Shown here in pieces: positions 49,077 through 57,132 of a stretch of 64,000 nt of DNA (positions are counted from its first letter, which is position 1; the number at the start of each line of letters is the position of its first letter). The DNA lies in the NCBI RefSeq assembly GCF_020097155.1, contig NZ_CP083691.1:434001-498000 (forward strand). Reading direction: 5' to 3'. The notes beneath the pieces were generated by a model. That model worked only from the letters and a program-made list of their open reading frames with translations, searched no databases and had not been told where the DNA came from. Both the position numbers and the translations under genes were made by a program. Source of the DNA: Micrococcus porci. Its GTDB lineage: Bacteria; Actinomycetota; Actinomycetes; Actinomycetales; Micrococcaceae.

Positions 49077-49847
49077 TCAGTCGTGCATGGGCTTGCCTGT
49101 CTCAATCCAGGTCTTGATGTTGGAGATGAGGAACAGGCTGCCGGGCCCGACCTGTCGCGCCGTTTCGGTGGATGGGTCGAGCTCGTAGTGCTCGACAGTG
49201 AGCAGGGTGGCCCCGCCCTGGGCAGCGAGCGACCACACGAGGCGGAACGGGGCTTCCGGCGTCACCGCGTCGTCCCAGGTCGGCGAGAAGGTCATCTCGA
49301 GGCGCTGACCGGGGTCGGCGGCGATGATCGTGCCCTCAGCGGCCCGTCGTCCGTCGGGGTAGGTGTAGGTGTAGTCGCTGCCCGGTTCCAGCGATGAGTT
49401 GAGCGTGGTGGCGAAGAACCAGGAGGAGCATTCCTGGGTGAGGGCGGTCCAGACGCGTTCGGGCGTGGCGTCGATGACGATGGCCTGGCGGTGCAGGGGC
49501 GCGGCGGTGGTCATGGCTTCCGGTCTCCGTTCGGACGTGCTCTTGAGGCGGTTCAGTGCCTGCCCCCAGCCGAGGGCGTAGTCGTCGAGCCAGCGTTGCG
49601 CCAAGGCGACCAGGGGGGCGGCGTTGAGGTAGCAGAGGCGGGTTCGCCCTGCCTTGTGGGACGTGACCAGACCGGTGTCCTCCAGGACGCCGAGGTGCTT
49701 CAGCACTGCATGACGACCCAGTTCGGGCAGGGCCTGTCCAAGATCGGTCACGCTCTGGCCGTCGCGCTCGTGCAGGGCATCGAGCAGCGCCCGCCTGCCC
49801 GGATGGGACAGGGCCAGGAGGACCGTGTCGTCGTCAGAAGAGGTCAC
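49077..49847 (-). CDS. ArsR-type winged helix fused to an SRPBCC (AHSA1-like) domain
   Basis: A 256-residue protein. The N-terminal ArsR HTH has LLALSHPGRRALLDALHERD and GRHAVLKHLGVLEDTGLVTS. The SRPBCC/AHSA1 domain begins near residue 115 (RQAIVIDATPERVWTALTQE, SSWFFATTLNSSLEPGSDYT). ArsR and SRPBCC are usually two adjacent genes; here they are one polypeptide. GTG 49847 has TATTGT (49855-49860, reverse strand) 7 nt upstream, with an 18-bp palindrome immediately before, so it is probably autoregulated. GTG 49877 is an alternative start but would place the palindrome inside the gene. It lies as a passenger between the IS481 fragment and the complete IS481. Confidence 0.8.
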   Translation of the reverse strand: MTSSDDDTVLLALSHPGRRALLDALHERDGQSVTDLGQALPELGRHAVLKHLGVLEDTGLVTSHKAGRTRLCYLNAAPLVALAQRWLDDYALGWGQALNRLKSTSERRPEAMTTAAPLHRQAIVIDATPERVWTALTQECSSWFFATTLNSSLEPGSDYTYTYPDGRRAAEGTIIAADPGQRLEMTFSPTWDDAVTPEAPFRLVWSLAAQGGATLLTVEHYELDPSTETARQVGPGSLFLISNIKTWIETGKPMHD

Positions 49848-49854
49848 GTCGAGA

Positions 49855-49878
49855 ACAATAGGTGACCCTGAAGTCACC
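49855..49878 (-). promoter_or_regulatory. ArsR-SRPBCC promoter and operator
   Basis: GGTGACCCTGAAGTCACC (49861-49878) is a palindrome with 6-bp arms and a 6-bp centre. It abuts the reverse-strand -10 box TATTGT (49855-49860), which is 7 nt from GTG 49847. Confidence 0.6.
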
Positions 49879-49929
49879 CATCAAGGCCCAGTGGTTCCAC
49901 GGGTCGATCAACGTCGCCGGTCAGTACAG

Positions 49930-50925
49930 CTAGCTGTGATGTCCAGGGAGGTTGTTGAGCCTGCTGGCAGGTGCGGCTCCGATCGCGGAGTGGACTCGGT
50001 GATGATTGTAGAAGTGCACCCACCCAGGCAACGCGGCCCTGCGTTCGGTCTCTGAGCCGTAGAACTTGGCGTAGGCCCACCCGTCAGCGAGCGTGCGATG
50101 GAACCGCTCGATCTTCCCGTTCGTCTGCGGTCGGTAGGGCCGAGTCCGCTTGGGCTTGATCCCGAGCTCGGTGCAAGCATCCCGCCAGGCATGCGAGCGG
50201 TAGGCCGAACCGTTGTCCGAGAGCACCCGCTCCACCTCCACGCCCAGCTGCGCGAAGTGAGCGACCGCGCGGCGCAGCACCGCGATGGCGGTCTGGCTGC
50301 GTTCGTCGGAGTGCATCTCGACATACGCGAAGCGGGAGTGGTCATCGATCACGGTGTGCAGGAAGCCCACCCCGAGCCGGGGCTGGTATCGGGCATCACG
50401 GGTTCCTTCTCGGTCCGAAGTCGCCGCGCGGTGCTTCATGCCCTGCTGACGCCCGACGAATCGGTGCCCGCCCCCGTCGGGGATGCGTCCGAACTTCGTG
50501 ACGTCAACGTGGATCAGCGAGCCGGGGTGGGGGTGCTCATAGCGGCGGATCGGCTCGGCGGTGACCCGGTCCAGACGGGCGAGGCGGTTGATCCGGCAAC
50601 GCACGAGCACGGCATGGACGGTGGATGCCGGCATCCCGAGTTCTGAGGCGATCTGCACGGGCCCCAGGCGCCGGCGCCTTCTGGCGGCCACGATCTGTTT
50701 CACCACTGCAGGCGATGTTCTGGTCGGCATCGTGGCCGGCCGGCTGGACCGGTCGACCATGCCTGCAGGTCCCTCGGCCCGGAAGCGGGTGGCCCATTTG
50801 CGTGCGGTGGGTGGGGAGACCATGAACATCTTGGCCGCGGTGGCGACCGGCTAGTGCTCATCGACGATGAGCTTGGCCAGGCGTAGACGGGCGCGAGGGG
50901 TCAGGGCGGCGTTAGCGTGGGACAT
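49930..50925 (-). pseudogene. IS481 transposase with an internal amber codon
   Basis: The reading frame from ATG 50925 is MSHANAALTPRARLRLAKLI with a helix-turn-helix, but TAG at 50851-50853 stops it at codon 25; tryptophan (TGG) would be expected. Downstream the frame is intact: KMFMVSPPTARKWATRFRAE, integrase-core Asp in GSLIHVDVTKFGRIPDGGGH, second Asp in RVLSDNGSAYRSHAWRDACT, Glu in QTNGKIERFHRTLADGWAYA. An in-frame restart at ATG 50829 would give 299 residues without the first helix. Its stop TAG (49930-49932) uses bases of the target duplication outside the element. Confidence 0.8.
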
Positions 50926-51028
50926 GAAGGCCTTCTGTTCGCGTGAGCGGTTTCTTGACAACTCCACTCTCGCAACAGGAGGCCTTCGCCTGTCAGCTGC
51001 TCACGCAACAACGTCCCTGGACATCACA
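49935..51028 (-). mobile_element. IS481-family insertion sequence, 1094 bp, with target duplication
   Basis: The ends are inverted repeats: TGTGATGTCCAGGGA at 49935-49949 and its complement ending at 51028, continuing imperfectly through GTTGTTG. A 6-bp direct repeat GCTAGC flanks it at 49929-49934 and 51029-51034. This fits the NCTAGN target known for IS481. It carries one transposase gene on the reverse strand. Confidence 0.85.
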
Positions 51029-51287
51029 GCTAGCGGCACCGCTCGAGGTGGACGGGGTGCGGATCGAGCCGTCGGACCTCCCGGCGGGCAGCCTCGGCGT
51101 CGCGAAGCACACGGGCACCTACGAGCTCCTCTCCGAGGCCTGGCCCGCATTCCTGGACGCCCTCCGCGAGAACGGCCACGAGCCCGGCGGCCTCTGCTGG
51201 GAGGCCTACGACACCCCGCCCACCCCGGACACCGACCCGGAGACCCTCGTCACCGGGCTCGCCGTGCCGGTCCGGCCGGCGGCCTGA
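51029..51287 (+). pseudogene. GyrI-like domain protein, 3' part
   Basis: The frame LAAPLEVDGVRIEPSDLPAG, LGVAKHTGTYELLSEAWPAF and LCWEAYDTPPTPDTDPETLV is the C-terminal half of a GyrI-like domain, ending at TGA 51285-51287. With the 5' part at 48701-48895 it makes up nearly a whole gene; about 15-20 residues in the middle are missing. No start or promoter of its own is seen. Confidence 0.7.
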
Positions 51288-51301
51288 CCCTCCCCACGCA
51301 C

Positions 51302-51340
51302 GACGAAGCCCCCCGCGGGCTCACCCGCGGGGGCCTCGTC
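51302..51340. terminator. Terminator between the GyrI remnant and dedA
   Basis: CCCCCGCGGG (51310-51319) pairs with CCCGCGGGGG (51324-51333) around a 4-nt loop. ACGA/TCGT lie further out. It lies between two convergent stops (51287 and 51370). Confidence 0.75.
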
Positions 51341-51369
51341 ACGCCGGCCCGACCGTCCGGCGTCGTCCG

Positions 51370-52017
51370 TCAGGCGACCGGTTGCCCCTCGGTCATGACG
51401 GCGTCGCGGCGGGCCTTGCGGCGGGCGCGCAGGGCCTGGATCGCGATCGGGGCCACCGAGATGACGATGATCAGGATCATGATCCCGTCGATGGACTTCG
51501 TGATGCCCGGGATCTGGCCGAGCAGGGCGCCCACGGCCACCATCGAGCAGACCCACGCGACCGCGCCGCCGATGTTCCAGCCCACGAAGGAGCGGTAGGG
51601 CATGCCCGCGGTGCCCGCGGCCACCGGCACGTAGGTGCGGACGATGGGCACGAAGCGGCCGAGCACGAGGGCCAGCGGGCCGCGGCGCTCGAAGAAGGCC
51701 TCCGCCTGGGCGAGGCGCTCGGTCTTGAGCACCCGCGCGTCGTCCTTGAAGAGCCGGCGCCCGTACCTGTGGCCGAGGTAGAAGCCCACCTGGTCGCCGA
51801 GGATGGCGGCGAGGCCGGCCACGAGGATGATCGCCCACAGGGCGATGCCCAGCTCCACGTGCAGGGCCGCGGCGGTGACCAGGAGGGAGTCGCCGGGCAG
51901 GAACGGGAACAGCACGCCGGACTCGATGAACACCATCGAGCCGATGCCGCCGAGCGTCCAGGGGCCGAGCGAGTGCAGGATGGAGGCGGCGTCGAGGATG
52001 TTCGTCAGCACTGGCAT
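51370..52017 (-). CDS. DedA family membrane protein
   Basis: A 215-residue protein with about five hydrophobic segments. FIESGVLFPFLPGDSLLVTA is the family's Glu-Pro-Gly-Asp motif. AEAFFERRGPLALVLGRFVP and RTYVPVAAGTAGMPYRSFVG give the conserved Gly-Arg-Phe and Arg-Thr pairs. DedA proteins act as undecaprenyl-phosphate or phospholipid flippases and help membrane homeostasis. GGAAGGA about 10 nt upstream supports ATG 52017. Confidence 0.92.
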   Translation of the reverse strand: MPVLTNILDAASILHSLGPWTLGGIGSMVFIESGVLFPFLPGDSLLVTAAALHVELGIALWAIILVAGLAAILGDQVGFYLGHRYGRRLFKDDARVLKTERLAQAEAFFERRGPLALVLGRFVPIVRTYVPVAAGTAGMPYRSFVGWNIGGAVAWVCSMVAVGALLGQIPGITKSIDGIMILIIVISVAPIAIQALRARRKARRDAVMTEGQPVA

Positions 52018-52128
52018 GGGCGGGTGTCCTTCCGTGGGGGTGGCCCGGGCGGGCCGTCGCGGTCCATCGTCACCGCCCGGCTCCCAGAATCGGCCAAGAT
52101 TGGCCGCACCCGGCGCTAGGGTGTCGGC

Positions 52129-53157
52129 GTGAGCCCGACCCCCGCCCTCCGCGGCCGCCCCGCGCCCGGCCCCGACGCCGCCCTCGTGGCCCGCGCCGCG
52201 CGCCGGATCGGTCTGCGGACGGCCCTGGCGTGCGCCGCGCTGGTCCTCGGCGGGGCGGGCGTCTTCTTCGGCTACCTCTGGTGGCAGATCGCCCACCCGG
52301 GCGTAGACCCCCGGGACGCCGACGCCACCGTCACGGTCCAGCTGGACCTCGTGGACCTGGCCACCGCGGCCATCCTGGCGGGCGCCGCCGCCGTGCTCAT
52401 CACCGGGTTCGCGAGCCTGTGGTTCTCCCGGAGCGCCGTGCAGCCGCTCGCGGACGCCCTGCGCCGCCAGCGGGAGTTCGTCTCCAACGCCAGCCATGAG
52501 CTGCGCACCCCGCTGACCGTGCTGAGCGCGCGCACCCAGGTCCTGCAGGCCCGCGTCCCCGCGGGGGACCCGCTGGAACCCCTCGCGGACGAGCTGCGCC
52601 GGGACACCGACGTCATGGCCGGGGTGGTCGAGGACATGCTCAGCACCGCCCGCCTGGACTCCGCGCCGGAGGGCATGTGCGACGCCGGCGAGGTCGCCGC
52701 CGCCGCGTGCGCGGACCTGAGTCTCGTGGGCGCCGAGGAGCGCGGGGTGCGGCTGCGCGCGGACCTGCCCTCCCTGCCGGTCGCCCTCCCGGAGGCGGCC
52801 CTGCGCCGCATGCTGGCGGCCCTCCTGGACAACGCCCTGGGCTTCGCCCCGCCGGGCACCGAGGTGACGGTCTCCGGGGAGCGGGTCCGCGGCGTCGTCG
52901 AGCTGCGGGTGGCGGACCGAGGAGCGGGCATCCAGGGCGTGGAGCCGGACCACGTGTTCGACCGGTTCGCGCGCGGCAGGCCCGCCGCCGTGCCGGGCTC
53001 GGGGCCGGGGGCGGTGCCGCGGTCCTCCCACGGGATCGGCCTGGCGCTCGTGCGGGAGACCGCCCATCGCTACCGGGGCGAGGTGCGCGTGGAGTCCACG
53101 GGTCCGGAGGGGACCGTGATGCTGTTGACCCTGCCCGCCGCGCAGGAGGCGCGATGA
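52129..53157 (+). CDS. Sensor histidine kinase
   Basis: A 342-residue membrane kinase. Two membrane helices (ALACAALVLGGAGVFFGYLW near 35 and AAILAGAAAVLITGFASLWF near 85) flank a very short external loop of about 25 residues, so it may sense the membrane itself. The H-box is FVSNASHELRTPLTVLSART, the N-box ALLDNALGFAPPGTEVTVSG, and the G-boxes VADRGAGIQGVEP and SHGIGLALVRETAHRYRGEV. GTG 52129 lies 6 nt after TAGGGT (52117-52122), a leaderless layout. Its stop overlaps the response-regulator start (ATGA). Confidence 0.9.
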   Translation: MSPTPALRGRPAPGPDAALVARAARRIGLRTALACAALVLGGAGVFFGYLWWQIAHPGVDPRDADATVTVQLDLVDLATAAILAGAAAVLITGFASLWFSRSAVQPLADALRRQREFVSNASHELRTPLTVLSARTQVLQARVPAGDPLEPLADELRRDTDVMAGVVEDMLSTARLDSAPEGMCDAGEVAAAACADLSLVGAEERGVRLRADLPSLPVALPEAALRRMLAALLDNALGFAPPGTEVTVSGERVRGVVELRVADRGAGIQGVEPDHVFDRFARGRPAAVPGSGPGAVPRSSHGIGLALVRETAHRYRGEVRVESTGPEGTVMLLTLPAAQEAR

Positions 53158-53816
53158 CGGGCCCCGACCTGCTGCTGATCGAGGACGACGACCGCCTCGG
53201 CCCCCTGCTGCGCGACCTGCTCTCCCTGGACTGGGAGGTGACCTGGTCGCCCACCCTGGCGGCGGCCCGGGCCGAGCTGGACCGCCGGCTGTTCGCCGTC
53301 CTGGTGGTGGACCGCGGCCTGCCCGACGGCGACGGCGTCGACCTGGTCCGCGAGCTGCGCGCTCGCGGCGTGGCCGTCCCGGCCCTGCTGCTCACCGCCT
53401 ACGGCGAGCTCGAGGACCGCGTGCACGGCCTCGACGCCGGCGCCAACGACTACCTCGTCAAGCCGTTCGAGGTGGCCGAGCTGCAGGCCCGGCTGCGCGC
53501 CTTGACCCGCGACTACTCGGGCCGCGGGGCGGGCGTGGAGATCGGCTCGTGGATGTTCTACCCGGACAACCGCACGGTGGAGTCGCCCTACACCGGGCGG
53601 ATCCTGCTCACGGAGAAGGAGTCCGCCCTGTTGGCCGTGCTCGCCTCCGCCCCGGACACCGCGTTCACCCGGGCCCACCTGCTCAGCGCCGTGTTCGAGC
53701 ACGGCGAGCAGGAGGGCACCGTGGACACCTACGTCCACTACCTGCGTCGCAAGACGGACCGATCCCTCGTGGAGACCGTCCGCGGGGTCGGCTACCGCCT
53801 CGGCACCCCGACCTGA
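53154..53816 (+). CDS. OmpR-type response regulator
   Basis: A 220-residue regulator. The receiver domain has LLIEDDDRLGPLLRDLL (acidic pocket), LVVDRGLPDGDGVDLVREL with the phospho-accepting Asp, and NDYLVKPFEVAELQARLRAL with the conserved Lys. The winged-helix output ends in GTVDTYVHYLRRKTDRSLVE and TVRGVGYRLG. ATG 53154 overlaps the kinase stop by 4 nt, so the pair is translated together, kinase first, the reverse of the usual order. The likely targets are unknown. It ends convergent to the PAP2 gene. Confidence 0.92.
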   Translation: MTGPDLLLIEDDDRLGPLLRDLLSLDWEVTWSPTLAAARAELDRRLFAVLVVDRGLPDGDGVDLVRELRARGVAVPALLLTAYGELEDRVHGLDAGANDYLVKPFEVAELQARLRALTRDYSGRGAGVEIGSWMFYPDNRTVESPYTGRILLTEKESALLAVLASAPDTAFTRAHLLSAVFEHGEQEGTVDTYVHYLRRKTDRSLVETVRGVGYRLGTPT

Positions 53817-53854
53817 GGCGGTGCGGTGCGTCCTGGCGGCGGGTGCTCCGCGGG

Positions 53855-54577
53855 TCAGGCGCGGTGCGCCCCCCGGCGGTCCGTCAGGCGGCGCAGGGGC
53901 CCGGCCACGAGCCCGGCCAGCTGCCACATGAGCGGGCCGGCCAGCAGGACCCACGCCAGGGAGGCGAGCACGTCCGTGGGGTAGTGCACGCCGAGCACCA
54001 GGACGGTTGCCACCATCACCGCCACGGCCACCACGCCGAGCACCGCGCGAGCCGCGCGCTGACCGGAGGTGCGGGACGCGAGGACCAGCATGAAGGCCAT
54101 GGCCGCCACGAAGGCGACGTGGCCGCTGGGGAAGGTCCAGTCGACGGCGGGCACCGCCGTGGGGTGCGGCAGGGCGGCGGCCGCGGGGCGGGGGCGGTGC
54201 ACGAGCAGCTTCACTGCCCCCACCGGCAGCCAGGCGAGCGCCACGGCCAGGCCGAGGCGCACGCCCAGCGCCAGGTCCCCGCGCCGGAGGGCCACCAGGC
54301 TCGCCACCGCCAGGGCGAGGACCACCGCGAACGCCGGTTCCAGCGCCTGGTACAGGGCGTTGCTGAGCACACCCACCGCGCCGGTGTTCCAGTCGTTGAA
54401 CGCGCGGGTCACCGGCAGGTCGGCCGTGACGGGGATGAGCGCCAGTCCGCCGCCCACCACGAGCACCGCGGCGAGGAACGCCGCCACGATGCGCACCGGG
54501 GCGAGCGCGGGGCGTCCGCCGGGAGCGCGGCGGAGGGGGTGGGACGGGCTGTTCGGGGGGAGGAGGGCGGTGGCCAT
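53855..54577 (-). CDS. PAP2 family membrane phosphatase
   Basis: A 240-residue protein with about six helices and the three phosphatase motifs: KLLVHRPRPAAAAL, then TFPSGHVAFVAAMAFM, then LGVHYPTDVLASLAW. Members remove phosphate from phosphatidic acid, undecaprenyl pyrophosphate or similar lipids. ATG 54577 has CACGCT (54584-54589, reverse strand) 6 nt upstream; ATG 54604 is an alternative start. Confidence 0.9.
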   Translation of the reverse strand: MATALLPPNSPSHPLRRAPGGRPALAPVRIVAAFLAAVLVVGGGLALIPVTADLPVTRAFNDWNTGAVGVLSNALYQALEPAFAVVLALAVASLVALRRGDLALGVRLGLAVALAWLPVGAVKLLVHRPRPAAAALPHPTAVPAVDWTFPSGHVAFVAAMAFMLVLASRTSGQRAARAVLGVVAVAVMVATVLVLGVHYPTDVLASLAWVLLAGPLMWQLAGLVAGPLRRLTDRRGAHRA

Positions 54578-54683
54578 GCCTCCAGCGTGGGCGGCCCCTT
54601 CCAAGAAGCCGCCCAGAAACCGGCCGGTCGCGGTCGGGCCCGGCGCCGCGCACCAACCGTGGCCCGCGGACCAGGCCGGTTCC

Positions 54684-54721
54684 TATGGTGGAGGGACGGC
54701 GCGTCGACCGCGCGCCGTCCC
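54684..54721 (+). promoter_or_regulatory. Promoter and leader hairpin of the stress-type SDR gene
   Basis: A TATGGT -10 box (54684-54689) is followed at once by a hairpin of GGGACGGCGCG (54693-54703) and CGCGCCGTCCC (54711-54721) with a 7-nt loop. The ribosome site AAGGAG follows at 54731-54736. The hairpin would sit at the very 5' end of the transcript and may stabilise it. Confidence 0.45.
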
Positions 54722-54742
54722 TGAGAAGAGAAGGAGTACGCC

Positions 54743-55663
54743 GTGGCGAACGACGACACCAACACCACCACCACCGACCAGCTCACCCTGCAGGACCCCA
54801 CGAAGCGCTACCCCGTGATCAGCCCGCCCGAGCAGTCCCTGCCCGGCACCGGCCTGGACGCCGAGATGACCCCGAAGGCCGACCTGGGTGAGAAGTCCTA
54901 CCGCGGCACCGGCCGTCTCGAGGGCCGCAAGGCGCTCATCACCGGCGGCGACTCCGGCATCGGCGCGGCCACCGCGATCGCGTTCGCGCGCGAGGGCGCC
55001 GACGTGGTGCTGACCTACCTGCCGGAGGAGGAGAAGGACGCGCAGCACGTCAAGGAGGTCATCGAGGCGGAGGGCCGCAAGGCCGTGACCGTCTCCGGCG
55101 ACCTGCGGGACAAGCAGTTCTGCAAGGACCTCGTGGAGCGCGCCGTGCAGGAGCTCGGCGGCCTCGACATCCTCGTGAACAACGGCGGCAAGCAGGTCGC
55201 CCAGGAGGAGTTCGAGCAGATCGACGACGAGCAGCTCGAGGCGACCTTCGACATCAACATCCTGGCCCAGTTCCGCCTGGTCCGCGCCGCCCTGCCGCAC
55301 CTGAAGCCGGGCTCCACGATCATCAACACCACCTCCGTGGTCGCCTACATGGCCCCGGAGCAGCTGGTGGACTACTCCTCCACCAAGGCCGCCATCAACA
55401 CCTTCACCAAGGCCCTCGGCCAGCAGCTGGCCCCGAAGGGCATCCGCGTGAACGCCGTGGCGCCCGGTCCGATCTGGACCCCGCTGCAGCCCTCCGGCGG
55501 CCAGAAGCCGGAGGCCCTGCCGGAGTTCGGCCAGTCCACCCCGCTGGGTCGCGCCGGGCAGCCCACCGAGCTCGCCCCGGCGTACGTGTTCCTGGCCTCG
55601 CCGGAGTCCTCCTATGTGGTGGGCGCGACCATCCCGGTGACCGGCGGCATGCCGACGCCGTGA
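54743..55663 (+). CDS. SDR family oxidoreductase (YghA/GsiB-linked stress type)
   Basis: A 306-residue extended-N-terminus SDR. The first 50 residues (QLTLQDPTKRYPVISPPEQS) are typical of the YghA/YhdF/YhxC group. The Rossmann loop is ALITGGDSGIGAATAIAFAR, the NNAG equivalent is LVNNGGKQVAQEE, and Ser, Tyr and Lys occur in IINTTSVVAYMAPEQLVDYS and SSTKAAINTFTKALGQQLAP. In bacilli relatives are general-stress genes. GTG 54743 has AAGGAG 6 nt upstream. It ends at a 21-bp hairpin terminator. Confidence 0.92.
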   Translation: MANDDTNTTTTDQLTLQDPTKRYPVISPPEQSLPGTGLDAEMTPKADLGEKSYRGTGRLEGRKALITGGDSGIGAATAIAFAREGADVVLTYLPEEEKDAQHVKEVIEAEGRKAVTVSGDLRDKQFCKDLVERAVQELGGLDILVNNGGKQVAQEEFEQIDDEQLEATFDINILAQFRLVRAALPHLKPGSTIINTTSVVAYMAPEQLVDYSSTKAAINTFTKALGQQLAPKGIRVNAVAPGPIWTPLQPSGGQKPEALPEFGQSTPLGRAGQPTELAPAYVFLASPESSYVVGATIPVTGGMPTP

Positions 55664-55695
55664 CCTGACGCGGCGGCGGGGCGCTCCGCCCGCCG

Positions 55696-55744
55696 GCACG
55701 ACGACGCCGGCCCGGTCCCCGCGACCGGGCCGGCGTCGTCGTGC
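55696..55744. terminator. Bidirectional terminator, perfect 21-bp stem
   Basis: The arm 55696-55716 (GCACGACGACGCCGGCCCGG then T) and its exact complement 55724-55744 enclose a 7-nt loop. It lies between convergent stops at 55663 and 55760. Confidence 0.88.
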
Positions 55745-55759
55745 GGACCCCGGCCGGGG

Positions 55760-56125
55760 TCAGTCCCCGGTGTCGAGGATGCAGAACTCGTTGCCCTCGG
55801 GGTCGGCCAGCACGGCCCAGCCGAGATCGCCGCGGCGGTCGTCCACCATGCTCGCGCCGAGGCCCAGGGCACGCTCGACCTCCTCGTCCCGCGTGGTGCC
55901 TGCCGTCATGAGGTCCATGTGGGCGCGGTTCTTCACGCGCTTGGCGTCCGGCACCCGGTAGAAGAGCACCGTGTACCCCTCGGCCGTGGCCAGGTAGCAC
56001 TCGTCGGATCCGGGGGCGTAGGAGTCGGGCTCGGCGACGTCCCAGCCCATCAGCTCGCGCCAGAACTCAGCGACGGCGTAGGGGTCCAGGGCGTCCCAGG
56101 TGGTGTGGGACAGGCGCAGGCTCAT
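55760..56125 (-). CDS. VOC family (glyoxalase-like) protein
   Basis: A 121-residue single-domain VOC protein with the paired beta-alpha-beta-beta-beta units (LSHTTWDALDPYAVAEFWRE and ALGLGASMVDDRRGDLGWAV, then LADPEGNEFCILDTG). The metal ligands His and Glu are in the first strand and in the DPEGNEFC motif. This actinobacterial subgroup is of unknown function; some relatives give bleomycin-type resistance. ATG 56125 is in a GC-rich context with no clear ribosome site. Confidence 0.85.
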   Translation of the reverse strand: MSLRLSHTTWDALDPYAVAEFWRELMGWDVAEPDSYAPGSDECYLATAEGYTVLFYRVPDAKRVKNRAHMDLMTAGTTRDEEVERALGLGASMVDDRRGDLGWAVLADPEGNEFCILDTGD

Positions 56126-56234
56126 GCGCTCATGCAAGCACCGCCCGCGCGTCCGCGGAAGGCCCCCGCGCTCCGACGGCGCCGGGCTCCGTCGGCGTGA
56201 TGCTCCCCGCGGCTGACCCGGGGTGCCCCCACCC

Positions 56235-56264
56235 GTGACCGGGGGCACATCCCGCCCCTAGGGT
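56235..56264 (+). promoter_or_regulatory. Promoter of the compatible-solute ABC operon
   Basis: GTGACC (56235-56240) and TAGGGT (56259-56264) are separated by 18 bp. They predict a start near 56271 and a leader of about 50 nt ending in GGAGG at 56310-56314. Confidence 0.5.
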
Positions 56265-56322
56265 GGGGCACCGACCGCCGACCCCGCCGGCGCCCTGCCG
56301 ACCTCACCTGGAGGCTCCCGCC

Positions 56323-57132
56323 ATGATCCGCTTCGAGCACGTGGGCAAGGTCTTCGACGACGGCACCGCCGCCGTGGAGGACTTCAGCCTGGAGGTGCCC
56401 TCGCACACCACCACGGTGCTGCTGGGCTCCTCGGGCTGCGGGAAGACCACGCTGCTGCAGATGGTCAACCGCATGGTGGACCCCACCTCGGGCCGGGTGT
56501 GGATCGACGACGCCGACGTCGCCTCCGTGGACCCGGTGCGCCTGCGCCGCCGGATCGGCTACGTGATGCAGCAGGCGGGCCTGCTGCCCCACCGCACCGT
56601 GCTGGACAACGTCCTCACCGTCCCGCGTCTCACGGGCCGGGTCTCCGCCGCGGATCGCTCCCGGGCGCACGAGCTGCTCGAGCTGGTGGGCCTGCCCGCA
56701 GACGCGGCCCGGCGGCGCCCGGACCAGCTCTCCGGCGGCCAGCGCCAGCGCGTGGGCGTGGCCCGCGCCCTGGCCTCGGACCCAGACATCCTCCTCATGG
56801 ACGAGCCGTTCTCCGCCGTGGACCCCGTGGTCCGGGCCGAGCTGCAGGCCGAGCTGCTGCGGATCCAGCGGGAGCTCGCGAAGACCGTCCTGTTCGTCAC
56901 CCACGACGTCGACGAGGCCGTCCTCCTCGGGGACGAGGTCCTCGTGCTGCGCACGGGTGCGCAGGTGGCCCAGCGGGGCCGCGGGGAGGAGATCCTGCTG
57001 CACCCGGCGGACGGGTTCGTCGACCGGTTCGTGGGCGGGGACCGGCGTCGCCTGCACGTGGAGGAGCGCGCCGGCACGGCCACCGTGGTGGACGCCGCCG
57101 GCCGCGTGGCCGGTCTCCTGGAGACGCCATGA
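56323..57132 (+). CDS. Quaternary amine (glycine betaine/choline-type) ABC transporter, ATPase
   Basis: A 269-residue ABC ATPase. Walker A is LLGSSGCGKTTLLQMVNRMV, the Q-loop YVMQQAGLLPHRTVLDNV, the signature DQLSGGQRQRVGVARALASD, Walker B DILLMDEPFSAVDPVVRAEL and the switch His FVTHDVDEAVLLGDEVLVL. MVNRMVDPTSG and MQQ instead of FQ are typical of the OpuC/ProV/OsmV group. There is no CBS pair at the C-terminus, only a short tail. Its stop overlaps the permease start (ATGA). It is the first gene of a four-gene operon. Confidence 0.92.
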   Translation: MIRFEHVGKVFDDGTAAVEDFSLEVPSHTTTVLLGSSGCGKTTLLQMVNRMVDPTSGRVWIDDADVASVDPVRLRRRIGYVMQQAGLLPHRTVLDNVLTVPRLTGRVSAADRSRAHELLELVGLPADAARRRPDQLSGGQRQRVGVARALASDPDILLMDEPFSAVDPVVRAELQAELLRIQRELAKTVLFVTHDVDEAVLLGDEVLVLRTGAQVAQRGRGEEILLHPADGFVDRFVGGDRRRLHVEERAGTATVVDAAGRVAGLLETP

